A stretch of 64,000 bases of DNA, from assembly GCF_009176705.1 (NCBI RefSeq), contig NZ_AP021846.1:3322501-3386500 (forward strand), given 5' to 3'. Made by a program: the position numbers and the translations under genes. The DNA is from Pseudoalteromonas sp. A25 (GTDB taxonomy: Bacteria; Pseudomonadota; Gammaproteobacteria; Enterobacterales; Alteromonadaceae). Below, in pieces: positions 55,464 through 64,000 of this stretch (within the stretch, counting starts at the first letter, position 1; each line of letters opens with the position of its first letter). The notes under the pieces are model-generated. The model saw nothing but the letters and a program-made list of their open reading frames with translations, was not told where the DNA came from and ran no database searches.

Positions 55464-57113
55464 TTACTGTTCTAGTGATCTGAACTTTTCACGCAAATGG
55501 TTACGAATGCCGATAGCAGTAATATTCAACGCGATGATCACGGTCACTAATAAGAATGCGGTCGCGTACACCAATGGACGTGCGGCTTCAACATTCGGAC
55601 TTTGGAAACCCACATCATAAATGTGAAAACCCAAGTGCATAAATTTACGGTCTAGGTGAATATATGGAAAGTTGCCATCAAGCGGTAGCGTAGGCGCCAT
55701 TTTTACCACCCCAACCAACATTAACGGTGCAACTTCGCCTGCCGCACGTGCTACAGCTAGTATCAACCCTGTCATAATCGCAGGGCTAGCCATTGGTACT
55801 ATGATGCGCCAAAGTGTTTCTGCTTTAGTCGCCCCCAAAGCCAACGAGCCATGACGCACGGAGCTGGGAATACGTGATAAACCTTCCTCTGTCGATACTA
55901 TCACAACAGGTAAGGTCAATATCGCTAGAGTGAGCGCAGACCAAATAACGCCTGGCGTGCCAAAAACAGGACTCGGCGCAGCTTCACGATAAAATAATTC
56001 ATCAATTGAACCACCGAGCATATAAACAAAGAAACCTAAACCAAATACCCCATATACAATGGATGGTACACCCGCTAAGTTGATAACCGCGATACGGATC
56101 ATTTTAGTAACCGCGTTTTTCGCCGCATACTCATGCAAATATATTGCCGCTATAACACCAAATGGCGTTACTATCACAGCCATAAGCATTACCATAAATA
56201 CGGTACCAAATATAGCAGGGAATACACCGCCTTCAGTATTCGCTTCACGGGGATCATCACTAATAAACTTGCCAATTTGAGTAAAGTAGTGAGCAACTTT
56301 TGCAAAATAACCCATATCATTTGGGAACCAAACATCTAATACTTGGTATAGAGGTAAAGTTACTTGCTCACCACGCATGTCACGCACTACTACTTGGTCA
56401 CGCTTAGCTTTCTTACGCAGAGCAAACAAACGCTCTTCAAGCACTTTATAATCATCACGCAGTTGCTCGCGTTTTGACTGTAATTCGGCTACACGTTCAT
56501 CCGTTAACGCATTGTCCAATACATAGCCTTTCTCTTGAAGACGCAATCGCTCTAGCTCATAGTTGATATGCCCGATATCACCGTTTTGTAGGTCTAACGC
56601 TTCTTCGTTAAGCTCAACTGCACGCTCAACCAACTCATAGAGGCGCTCAGTCGCGTTCTCTTTAACAACTTTGCCATCTTCAATAACCTGCTCTACATAA
56701 CCATAGAAGTTACCATTTTTGCTTCGTTCAAAAACGGCTAGGCTTGCAGGCGCTGATTGCTTTTTGATATCTGTTGACAATACCCATCTAAAATCAAGCT
56801 CTACATACTCACGGTTACCTGTTTTAAGCAATAGACGCTCGATAAACTCTTGATCATATTCAGATAGGTCAAACCCTGCAGCTTCCAAGCGAGATTTAGG
56901 TACTTGCTCTCGGTCATAAATTTCACCAATAACAACCTGCTCACTAACCGAGCCTTGTAGGTGTAATTCAACTACTTGTGATGGCCAGAAAAAGGATAAG
57001 CCTTTCCAAGCAATCATCGCCAATAAACCCAGCACCGAAATTAAGCTAATACTAACGGCACCACCTGTCATCCAGATCCAAGGAGACCCTGACTTAAACC
57101 ACTGTTTTACCAT
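55464..57113 (-). CDS. pstA: Phosphate ABC transporter permease PstA, long form with coiled-coil
   Basis: A 549-residue permease, about 250 residues longer than E. coli PstA (296). After the first helix (about 13-38) there is an inserted, mainly periplasmic region to about 280 containing a clear coiled-coil (about 160-245, Leu/Glu/Arg-rich heptads). The permease core with the EAA loop (WRIIVPMASPAIMTGLILAVARAAGEVAP, about 418-446) is C-terminal. This long form is known in Vibrio/Shewanella/Pseudoalteromonas relatives. It is 17 bp after pstC. Confidence 0.93.
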   Translation of the reverse strand: MVKQWFKSGSPWIWMTGGAVSISLISVLGLLAMIAWKGLSFFWPSQVVELHLQGSVSEQVVIGEIYDREQVPKSRLEAAGFDLSEYDQEFIERLLLKTGNREYVELDFRWVLSTDIKKQSAPASLAVFERSKNGNFYGYVEQVIEDGKVVKENATERLYELVERAVELNEEALDLQNGDIGHINYELERLRLQEKGYVLDNALTDERVAELQSKREQLRDDYKVLEERLFALRKKAKRDQVVVRDMRGEQVTLPLYQVLDVWFPNDMGYFAKVAHYFTQIGKFISDDPREANTEGGVFPAIFGTVFMVMLMAVIVTPFGVIAAIYLHEYAAKNAVTKMIRIAVINLAGVPSIVYGVFGLGFFVYMLGGSIDELFYREAAPSPVFGTPGVIWSALTLAILTLPVVIVSTEEGLSRIPSSVRHGSLALGATKAETLWRIIVPMASPAIMTGLILAVARAAGEVAPLMLVGVVKMAPTLPLDGNFPYIHLDRKFMHLGFHIYDVGFQSPNVEAARPLVYATAFLLVTVIIALNITAIGIRNHLREKFRSLEQ

Positions 57114-57130
57114 GTCATGAACTCCAATAA

Positions 57131-59365
57131 TTACATTGAACTGTATTTTTCACGCAGTTGCTGACGCACAAATTCAGCCACCGTGTTAAATACAAAGGTG
57201 AAAATAAATAACACAAATGCCGCTAAGAAGAGGATACGATAGTGTGAGCTACCGACTTCAGACTCAGGCATTTCTACCGCGATATTGGCGGCCAAAGTAC
57301 GCATACCTTGGAAAATACTCCAATCCATAATTGGGGTATTACCCGTTGCCATCAAGACAATCATGGTTTCACCAACCGCTCGCCCTAAACCCATCATTAC
57401 AGCAGAGAAAATCCCCGGACTCGCCGTGAGCAGTACGACACTGATAAGAGTTTGCCATTGCGTAGCTCCTAAAGCTAAAGAGCCATTAGATAGATGTTTA
57501 GGTACACTGAAGACCGCGTCTTCCGCGATAGAGAAAATAGTTGGAATAACAGCAAAGCCCATCGCGATACCGACGACTAATGAGTTACGTTGGTCAAACG
57601 TCAGGCCTAACTCGTTGGTTAAATATTGACGAACATTGCCACCAAACATCCAATCCTCAACACCGCCACTAATCGCAAACGATAACCAGCCAACAAATAG
57701 CACCACAGGAATAAGTAATATTGAGTGCCAGCCATCTGGCATCTTGTGGCGAATATGCTCAGGTAGCTTAGTCCAGAAAAATGCCGTCGCTATCACAGCC
57801 AAAGGTAACAACAGTAATAAAGCAACAATTGCGGGTAAGTGTGTTTCAATCAATGGTGCTAACCATAGGCCCGCTAAGAAACCAAGAATAACCGTTGGCA
57901 GTGCTTCCATAATTTCTACTGTTGGTTTTACCACACGACGTAACTCACTAGACATGAAGTAAGCTGTATAAACGGCAGCTGATAATGCTATAGGTACAGC
58001 AAATAGCATGGCATACATTGCCGCTTTAATAGTACCGAATGAAATTGGGACTAGTGAAAACTTAGATTCAAAGTCATCTGAAGCCGAAGTTGATTGCCAA
58101 GTGTAGGCAGGCTCTGGATAGCCCTCATACCAAACTTCTTGCCACAAGGCAGACCAAGTTACTTCAGGGTGCTCATTATGCACATCAAATACTGATAGCT
58201 TGTTATCGGCCAGAACTAATACCGCATTTGAGCGAGGAGATACCGCAAACGACTCGATAGCACTTTCACTTACCTTACCTTGCCATAAATGCGCTTCACT
58301 AGTGGTATAGTAGATCCCCAAGTCACCACTGCTATTTGTAGTGAAAAAGGTGCGTCGATAATATTCGCTGTATATGTCTACGTTGCTATTTTTGGGCGTT
58401 TCAAATGCTCTGATTTTTTGAAATTTACGCCCCGTTTCAGAGTTTACTTCAAACCATTGCGATACTTCGCCATTATCATTTGCTAGCATCAGCGAATTAG
58501 CACCTGCTAACAACGTCGTTCCAACTAAATTTGCATTCTCTTCATTCGCAGCCAGTACTTGGATCTGTTCAACTTCACTTGGATAGCGAGTATCAAATAT
58601 ATAAATTTGGTTTGCAGAACGAACAAACGTACGCGTTGTATCAGGGCTCATTAATAGCTCATCAATGCGTCCGTCAATCTCAAGCTCAGTACGCTCAACA
58701 ACCCATTCAACTTCGCCGCTGAACATGTTCTCTTCTGCCACAAAGGATGCAAAAATAAGACGTTTATCCGAAGTAAGCGCCACAACCGCTGTTTTATCTT
58801 CATAGTGGCTAAACGCAAAGCGCTTGATGGCTTTGCCCTGCTCATCGACAAGTAATTGCTTACCTTCTAGCGGATAGCTTAATCGCGGCGAAATAACGCG
58901 CTCATTACCAGGGAAAGTAACAAGAAATGAAGGTTTGACTAGCGCAACTTGGCCATTGTCTAAACCATATGCATATTGACCTAAAAATGGTGCGCTTTTC
59001 GCAACACTGGATACCTGACCATCAAGATTAACCGACAGGCGCTCAATATGCTCACCAGCCTGCGCCCCTTTAACTTGGTAGAAGTCGACATGTCCTGTAC
59101 GTGTCAGTAGGTAAGCAATCTCCGTTTGTTCTTCAACACCAACACCCACATATTGCTGTGCGTTACTCAATGCAACGTCAACACGCTTTTTAACTGTGGC
59201 TGATTCGAATATAGGCTGAACGACATAGAGTAGATAGAAGAAAATTAGCAGCAATGCTACCAATACCATCACCCCACCAGCTGATATACCAAACTGTGCA
59301 AACCGGTCTTTGAATAGACGGCTTCTATCCGTTTTAAAAGACGGTTGCTGCGGATTTGAAGACAT
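57131..59365 (-). CDS. pstC: Phosphate ABC transporter permease PstC, long form
   Basis: A 744-residue permease, more than twice the length of E. coli PstC (319). The first helix (about residues 33-53) is followed by a roughly 380-residue extracytoplasmic region with repeating beta-like segments (for example LLVDEQGKAIKRFAFSHYEDKTAVVALTSDKRLIFASF), possibly a propeller. The permease core with EAA loop (LLTASPGIFSAVMMGLGRAVGETMIVLMATG) is in the last 290 residues. ATG 59365 has AAGGG upstream; TTG 59368 is rejected. First gene of the pst operon; pstS is absent from the operon and the window. A Pho box precedes it. Confidence 0.93.
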   Translation of the reverse strand: MSSNPQQPSFKTDRSRLFKDRFAQFGISAGGVMVLVALLLIFFYLLYVVQPIFESATVKKRVDVALSNAQQYVGVGVEEQTEIAYLLTRTGHVDFYQVKGAQAGEHIERLSVNLDGQVSSVAKSAPFLGQYAYGLDNGQVALVKPSFLVTFPGNERVISPRLSYPLEGKQLLVDEQGKAIKRFAFSHYEDKTAVVALTSDKRLIFASFVAEENMFSGEVEWVVERTELEIDGRIDELLMSPDTTRTFVRSANQIYIFDTRYPSEVEQIQVLAANEENANLVGTTLLAGANSLMLANDNGEVSQWFEVNSETGRKFQKIRAFETPKNSNVDIYSEYYRRTFFTTNSSGDLGIYYTTSEAHLWQGKVSESAIESFAVSPRSNAVLVLADNKLSVFDVHNEHPEVTWSALWQEVWYEGYPEPAYTWQSTSASDDFESKFSLVPISFGTIKAAMYAMLFAVPIALSAAVYTAYFMSSELRRVVKPTVEIMEALPTVILGFLAGLWLAPLIETHLPAIVALLLLLPLAVIATAFFWTKLPEHIRHKMPDGWHSILLIPVVLFVGWLSFAISGGVEDWMFGGNVRQYLTNELGLTFDQRNSLVVGIAMGFAVIPTIFSIAEDAVFSVPKHLSNGSLALGATQWQTLISVVLLTASPGIFSAVMMGLGRAVGETMIVLMATGNTPIMDWSIFQGMRTLAANIAVEMPESEVGSSHYRILFLAAFVLFIFTFVFNTVAEFVRQQLREKYSSM

Positions 59366-59397
59366 CAAAACACCCTTTCATTTTAAAGTTAGCGGGC

Positions 59398-59431
59398 ATT
59401 ATATTTCATCAAGATGACAGTTATGTTACAC
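59398..59431 (-). promoter_or_regulatory. Candidate Pho box and -10 of the pst operon
   Basis: On the minus strand GTGTAACATAACTGTCAT (59414-59431) has two Pho box half-sites: CTGTCAT matches perfectly and GTGTAAC matches four of seven, spaced by four bases. Ten bases later is a perfect -10, TATAAT (59398-59403). PhoB replaces the -35 box at such promoters. The remainder of the 322-bp gap to gcvR shows no gene or other recognised site. Confidence 0.65.
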
Positions 59432-59687
59432 AAAACTGAGTGGCCCACCATAAAGTTGAGTCATTTTTATGCCATTTCCCTAGCTTTTTTGATTTGGTAC
59501 AAATTGTTTTCATTTCTTTACAAACTAACTTTAGATTCCGTTGGACATCATGACTTGGTGAACTAATCTTAGAGCGCGGTATCTACCTTTGTAGGCTATG
59601 TATAAGGATTATACCCTCATTTGCTTAAACCGTATTTTTCCAACGCTATGCTTTTTCATAGCAAAAATAATTAAAGAGACACGCATT

Positions 59688-60194
59688 ATGAAGCAGTTAG
59701 TTTTAACAATCATAGGAAAGGACCGACCCGGTCTGGTAGAGGAAATATCTTCAGCAGTACTCGCGCACCATGGTAACTGGCTCACCAGTAATCTCAGTCA
59801 TTTAGCTGGCCAATTTGCTGGGATAATTCAAGTAGAAGTCGCCGAGGAACACTTACAACAACTTCAAGATGGCCTAGCTGTGCTTCCAGGACTAGATGTT
59901 AAGATGGAAACAGGAGATTTGCTTGATGAAGAACAAACTCCTGAAACAATCAACTTGGTTATAACGGGTAATGACCGTCCAGGCATCGTCCAAGAGTTAG
60001 CGAGTGTTATCCGCCATAAAGGAGCAAATATTACCCATTTAAACTCTCGTCAGCAAAGTGCACCTAATTGGGGCGTGCCTATTTTTAGTGCGTTTGCTAC
60101 CGTAACTCTGCCCATCGGTATGAATAAAGACAATGTTATTGATGCATTGGAATCTATCACTAGCGATCTGATCGTCGATATTGAAACGGAATAA
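59688..60194 (+). CDS. gcvR: Glycine cleavage system transcriptional repressor-type ACT protein
   Basis: A 168-residue protein of two ACT domains (about 1-75 and 88-165), starting MKQLVLTIIGKDRPGLVEEIS and with a second similar NLVITGNDRPGIVQELA. It matches GcvR, which in E. coli binds GcvA and glycine to repress the gcv operon. ATG 59688 has AAAGAGA upstream and fits the family start; an upstream frame from 59598 is rejected. It is divergent from pstC. No gcv genes are nearby, so the role may be wider than in E. coli. Confidence 0.85.
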   Translation: MKQLVLTIIGKDRPGLVEEISSAVLAHHGNWLTSNLSHLAGQFAGIIQVEVAEEHLQQLQDGLAVLPGLDVKMETGDLLDEEQTPETINLVITGNDRPGIVQELASVIRHKGANITHLNSRQQSAPNWGVPIFSAFATVTLPIGMNKDNVIDALESITSDLIVDIETE

Positions 60195-60272
60195 CCTCCC
60201 CCAACAACAGATTTGCATTTTGCGTAAAAGCACGGATATACATGTATGGCAAGTGGTCAACATATAAGACAC

Positions 60273-60306
60273 TTGTCATATCCACGTCATAAACTGGACC
60301 TATATT
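60273..60306 (+). promoter_or_regulatory. Candidate Pho box and -10 of ppk-ppx
   Basis: TTGTCATATCCACGTCAT (60273-60290) has two Pho half-sites (6 of 7 and 5 of 7 matches) spaced by four bases, followed after exactly ten bases by TATATT (60301-60306). This is the same geometry as before pstC. An 11-bp inverted repeat, TATGGCAAGTG / CACTTGTCATA (60245-60255 and 60270-60280), overlaps the box. Predicts PhoB induction of polyphosphate metabolism. Confidence 0.6.
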
Positions 60307-60336
60307 TGACGCAGCGTATTTTTCGTGGATTTAAAA

Positions 60337-62424
60337 ATGCAAGCACTGCCCTCTCAGCCAAAAACCGTTAGTTATTTTGCCAAAGAACTAAGTTGGTTAT
60401 CTTTCAACGAACGTGTACTTCAAGAAGCCAAAGACGATAGTAACCCAATCATTGAGCGCATTCGGTTTTTGGGGATCTTCTCAAACAATCTTGATGAGTT
60501 TTTCCAAGTGAGAGTTGCTGACGTTAAACGCCGAATCCTCCTAAATAATCTACCCGACACTAACTTTGAAGAAGATGAAGCACTGCTGAGCCAAATTAAT
60601 CAAAAGGTGCTGCTATTAGGAAAAAAATTCAACCACATCTATCAGCAAATTTTAACTGACTTAGCAAAATACCACATTCATATCAGTCAACCTCAAACAC
60701 TTTCTGAGTTTCATCAATCTTGGTTGAAGCACTACTTTGAAGACCAAGTATTACCCAATATGTCACCTGTGCTTTTGAGTGAAAGCAAAGATTACTCAGA
60801 CAACATGAATGACACCATGACCTACTTTTTTGTACACATGAATGGTGAAAAGCAACACTATGCATTGCTAGAAATCCCCACTGATAGATTAGAGAGATTT
60901 GTACAGCTACCACCTGAGCGCACCCGCCGCCAAAAACATATTGTGATGCTTGACGACATCGTGCAGTTTTTCTTAGCTGATGTTTTTAAAAGCTTTTTCC
61001 ACTTTGAGAGTATTGAGGGTTATTCAATTAAGTTAACCAGAGATGCACAGTATAATCTCGATGATGAGATTGAAGAGGGCCTATTAGACAAAATGTCCAA
61101 AGGCTTGAAGCAACGCCTATACGCAAAGCCTGTTAGGTTAGTCTACGATGAATCGATGCCCGAATACATGCTCAAAGTATTAAAAAAGCGTCTGAGAGTG
61201 ACTAATCAGGACGCATTAATTCCAGGGGGCCGCTATCGCAACTTTAGAGACTTTATTGGTTTTCCTAATGTTGGCCGTCGTCACTTAGAAAACAAGCCAC
61301 TTCCCCCTTTGCAAAGTCAATCTTTCAAAAAAGATGCCAGTGTATTTAATGCAATCTCAGAGCAAGATATTTTACTTTACTATCCTTATCACACATTTAA
61401 TCACATGCTTGAATATGTTCGCCAAGCAGCGTTCGATCCTAATGTAACGCAAATTAAGGTAAATATTTATCGTGTTGCCCGCCAATCTCGACTAATTGCC
61501 TCACTGATCAGCGCTGCAAAAAATGGCAAACACGTTACCGTTATGGTTGAACTTAAAGCACGATTTGATGAACAAAATAACATTGAATGGGCAAAGCGTT
61601 TGAGTGAGTCTGGCATTAAAGTGATGGTCGGTATTCCTGCACTGAAAGTACACAGTAAGTTGTGTGTAATTCACCGCAAGGAAAAAGGAAGGATTGTTAA
61701 ATATGCCCACATTGGCACCGGAAACTTCCACGAAAAAACAGCAAAAATATATACCGACTTCAGCTTATTTACTCGCCACCCAGAAATATGTGAAGAGTGC
61801 GACAATGTTTTTCGCTTTATCGAAACAAGCTATCGGCCATTTCATTTTGAGCATTTAATGATTTCTCCCATTAACGCCAGAGATAGGATACTTGATTTAA
61901 TCGACCAAGAAGTTAAACATGCAGAACAAGGAAAAATCGCCAAAATAACAATAAAAATAAACAATTTAGTAGACAAACAGCTTGTTGACAAACTTTACTT
62001 TGCAGCCCGTCATGGTGTTAAAGTACGCATTATTGTGCGCGGTATGTGTGCGCTTGTCGCAGGCTTGCCACGCTTTAGTGACAACATTAAAGTGATCAGC
62101 ATTGTAGACAGGTTTTTAGAGCATCCACGCGTAATGGTGTTCGAAAATATGGGTGAGCCATTAGTATATCTTTCTTCTGCCGATTGGATGACTCGTAACC
62201 TAGATCATCGAGTTGAAGTAGGTGTACCGATTTATAGTGAAGAACTAAAGCAACTTATCATTGATATTTTGGAACTACAATTTCGTGATCGAACTAAAGC
62301 ACGAATAATAGATGCAGAGCAGAAAAACCATTATGTAAGACGTGGTAACCGAAAGAAAATTCGCTCTCAAATTGCGATATATGACCATTTAAAGAAATGG
62401 GAAATGAATAAGAGTCTCTCATGA
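60337..62424 (+). CDS. ppk: Polyphosphate kinase 1
   Basis: A 695-residue PPK1, making polyphosphate from ATP. The N-terminal domain carries YFAKELSWLSFNERVLQEA and NNLDEFFQVRVA (about 6-60). The catalytic phospho-His lies in ALKVHSKLCVIHRKEKGR (about 435), followed by HIGTGNFHEKTAKIYTDFSLFT. The second catalytic His region is SIVDRFLEHPRVMVFEN (about 590). ATG 60337 is chosen (GTGGAT eight bases before it may serve as ribosome site); GTG 60325 is the alternative. It overlaps ppx by four bases (ATGA), so kinase and phosphatase are coupled. Confidence 0.96.
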   Translation: MQALPSQPKTVSYFAKELSWLSFNERVLQEAKDDSNPIIERIRFLGIFSNNLDEFFQVRVADVKRRILLNNLPDTNFEEDEALLSQINQKVLLLGKKFNHIYQQILTDLAKYHIHISQPQTLSEFHQSWLKHYFEDQVLPNMSPVLLSESKDYSDNMNDTMTYFFVHMNGEKQHYALLEIPTDRLERFVQLPPERTRRQKHIVMLDDIVQFFLADVFKSFFHFESIEGYSIKLTRDAQYNLDDEIEEGLLDKMSKGLKQRLYAKPVRLVYDESMPEYMLKVLKKRLRVTNQDALIPGGRYRNFRDFIGFPNVGRRHLENKPLPPLQSQSFKKDASVFNAISEQDILLYYPYHTFNHMLEYVRQAAFDPNVTQIKVNIYRVARQSRLIASLISAAKNGKHVTVMVELKARFDEQNNIEWAKRLSESGIKVMVGIPALKVHSKLCVIHRKEKGRIVKYAHIGTGNFHEKTAKIYTDFSLFTRHPEICEECDNVFRFIETSYRPFHFEHLMISPINARDRILDLIDQEVKHAEQGKIAKITIKINNLVDKQLVDKLYFAARHGVKVRIIVRGMCALVAGLPRFSDNIKVISIVDRFLEHPRVMVFENMGEPLVYLSSADWMTRNLDHRVEVGVPIYSEELKQLIIDILELQFRDRTKARIIDAEQKNHYVRRGNRKKIRSQIAIYDHLKKWEMNKSLS

Positions 62425-63899
62425 CAGAATACCCATCCATAGCCGCTGTAGACTTAGGTTCCAATAGCTTCCACTTATTAGTTGCCCGACAAGTGGATGG
62501 CAGCTTTCAGGTACTACATAAAGAAAAGCAACGGGTAAATTTAGCGGCAGGCCTTGGACCAGATATGATGCTGTCAAACGAGGCGATAGACAGAGCTCTT
62601 GTCGTGCTCAAGCAATTTTCAGCAACATTGCAAAACTTCCCCCATAGTAATGTGCAAGTTGTCGCCACCTATACATTGCGAAACTGCAAAAATATCAAGC
62701 ACTTTTTAGCCAAAGCAAAACAGCATTTTAGCTTTAAGATTAATGTGATCTCCGGACAAGAAGAAGCGAGGTTAATTTACCAAGGCGTTGCTAACTACGA
62801 GCATAATGATGGAAACCGGTTAGTTGTTGATATTGGTGGTGGTAGCACAGAGCTTATTATTGGTGAGCACCTCACTCACAAATTATTGACGAGCAGAAAC
62901 ATGGGATGCGTCAATATCACGCAGCAATTCTTTAGTCACGCAAAGCTGTCAGAAAAGCGCTTTATGAGGGCACAAATAAAAGCAGAGCAATTATTGGAAC
63001 CAATTACTGCCAATTATATCAAGCTTGGATGGCAATGCTGTTATGGTACCTCAGGAACGATTAAAGCGCTCGTGGGCGTCGCTCAAACTCTCTTTGATAC
63101 CTCAGTCCTAACACACGGTATTTTGCTAAAAATAAAGTCGTTAATCTTGCAGTTCGATAATTATAATGATCTCAACATAGCTGGTCTACCAGATGAAAGA
63201 AAGGGCACGATCCCAGGTGGTTTAGCCGTGTTACTTGCCGTATTTGAGCAGTTAGGAATCAATGAGCTTCATTATAGCGATCATGCTCTACGTGATGGTT
63301 TGCTGCATGAAACCTCTACTAACAATGAATTTGATATTCGTACCAGAACTATCCAAACGCTCAGCGAACACTATAACGTTGACAGACAGCACAGTGAACA
63401 AATTTGTCGCACGCTAGAGCGTTTCTATGAGCAGCTTGATACTAGTTGGTCTTTGCAAAAAGTCGACCTGCAAATGTTATGCTGGGCGGCCAAGTTGCAT
63501 GAAGTTGGCTTAGCTATAAATTCTTCTGGGCTACATAAACACAGCGCTTACATTGTCAAAAATAGTCAGTTGCCCGGTTTTACGCAAGAGCAGCAGCAGC
63601 TGTTGAGTAACCTGATCCGTTTTTGCCGCAAAAAAATCAAGCTATCAGAGTTACAACAGGCAAACTCAGTTGAGTTAAGTCACTTCTCAAAGCTACTTAG
63701 TCTCTTTAGGTTAGCTATACTCCTTAATGCCAAAAGACAAGATACTATTTGCCCTGTGGTAAAACTAACAAGCTTTTCAGACTCACTACTTATTGAGTTT
63801 GAGCCGCATTGGTTAATAGACCATACATTGATGGCAGCAAGCTTGGCTCAAGAACAACAGTTTCTAAAAAAGCTCAATATCTCTTTAATATTCAACTAG
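62421..63899 (+). CDS. ppx: Exopolyphosphatase
   Basis: A 492-residue Ppx/GppA family phosphatase with the actin-like ASKHA fold. N-terminal nucleotide-binding loop AAVDLGSNSFHLLVA (about 8-22), catalytic Glu region SGQEEARLIYQGV (about 113-125), VVDIGGGSTELIIG (about 136-149), GTSGTIKAL, and a C-terminal HD-type helical domain (about 315-490). It releases phosphate from the ends of polyphosphate; pppGpp hydrolysis is the GppA alternative, but adjacency to ppk supports Ppx. Its start overlaps the ppk stop by four bases. Confidence 0.94.
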   Translation: MTEYPSIAAVDLGSNSFHLLVARQVDGSFQVLHKEKQRVNLAAGLGPDMMLSNEAIDRALVVLKQFSATLQNFPHSNVQVVATYTLRNCKNIKHFLAKAKQHFSFKINVISGQEEARLIYQGVANYEHNDGNRLVVDIGGGSTELIIGEHLTHKLLTSRNMGCVNITQQFFSHAKLSEKRFMRAQIKAEQLLEPITANYIKLGWQCCYGTSGTIKALVGVAQTLFDTSVLTHGILLKIKSLILQFDNYNDLNIAGLPDERKGTIPGGLAVLLAVFEQLGINELHYSDHALRDGLLHETSTNNEFDIRTRTIQTLSEHYNVDRQHSEQICRTLERFYEQLDTSWSLQKVDLQMLCWAAKLHEVGLAINSSGLHKHSAYIVKNSQLPGFTQEQQQLLSNLIRFCRKKIKLSELQQANSVELSHFSKLLSLFRLAILLNAKRQDTICPVVKLTSFSDSLLIEFEPHWLIDHTLMAASLAQEQQFLKKLNISLIFN

Positions 63900-64000
63900 T
63901 TTTCACTACTGAGAATACGTCATCAGCGTATTCTCTACTTTCCATTGCAAAGTTATAAAGTGCTTTTGTTTTGGTTGCAGGGCGGATCGCATTTAAGATC
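63892..64000 (-). CDS. C-terminal end of an unidentified protein (truncated by window)
   Basis: An open frame of 35 residues enters from the right edge on the minus strand (NAIRPATKTKALYNFAMESREYAD...) and stops at TGA 63892-63894, overlapping the ppx stop by eight bases. Mixed polar and hydrophobic composition and the tail-to-tail packing typical of this genome favour a real gene end, but the piece is too short to name. Confidence 0.4.
   Translation of the reverse strand, partial: ILNAIRPATKTKALYNFAMESREYADDVFSVVKTS

Noticed and set aside
63911..63935. Hairpin GAGAATACG / CGTATTCTC after ppx as a terminator
   Set aside because: No T-run follows on either side, and it lies within an open frame that continues beyond the window edge. 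It may be chance or a weak shared terminator.

Overview
The window is about 41% G+C chromosomal DNA from a marine gammaproteobacterium of the Alteromonadales, most likely Pseudoalteromonas or a close relative. Supporting signs are gammaproteobacterial gene sets (bioH-comF-nfuA, queA/tgt-yajC-secDF, ompR-envZ opposite greB, tex, rraA, gcvR), a LasA/pseudoalterin-type secreted M23 protease, and unusually long PstC and PstA permeases. The genus is an inference; no rRNA gene or other formal marker is present. Coding density is very high, with many ATGA or TAATG start-stop overlaps and several convergent antisense overlaps. No tRNA, rRNA, CRISPR array, prophage or complete insertion sequence was seen.

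Layout. 1-1022: 5' part of a chemoreceptor with an HBM-type sensor, then a short hairpin-forming element with apparent 7-bp target duplications. 1023-8162: a glycosyltransferase/PAP2 pair, rraA-hutG, a membrane protein with degenerate GGDEF and EAL domains in an apparent operon with hutI, and hutC with its palindromic operator. 8200-14128: a YeeZ-like dehydrogenase, envZ-ompR, greB and tex. 14139-22757: a SprA-type putative metalloprotease, a mini-protein resembling flagellar axial proteins, bioH, comF, an M14 peptidase, nfuA with an IscR-like site, a MATE exporter and a polysaccharide deacetylase. 22761-31249: an eight-gene chemosensory operon (STAS, cheY, cheA, cheW, triple-PAS receptor, cheR, cheD, cheB) with the gene order of the Pseudomonas Che2/F7 class. 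31389-39513: a full aa3-type cytochrome c oxidase operon with its heme A and copper assembly factors. 40081-41793: LasA-like protease and a lipoprotein. 41997-47577: secF, secD, yajC, tgt and queA. 47829-51615: a five-domain c-di-GMP protein, a small membrane protein and oxyR. 51761-63899: a phosphate block (pit with its DUF47 partner, pstCAB-phoU, gcvR, ppk-ppx).

How the genes work together. The last 12 kb is a phosphate module: low-affinity uptake (Pit), high-affinity uptake (PstCAB), signalling (PhoU) and polyphosphate synthesis and breakdown (Ppk, Ppx). Candidate Pho boxes of identical geometry precede pstC and ppk, although pstS and phoBR are not in the window. The oxidase block is self-contained for subunits I-III, copper delivery and heme A synthesis. 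Histidine catabolism is only partly represented (hutI, hutG, hutC). I found no clearly new multi-gene system. The observations most worth following are the hairpin element, the paired Pho boxes, the IscR-like and OmpR-like sites, the antisense-encoded tail of the DUF2909 protein, the axial-protein-like mini-protein, and the degenerate c-di-GMP protein tied to histidine breakdown.
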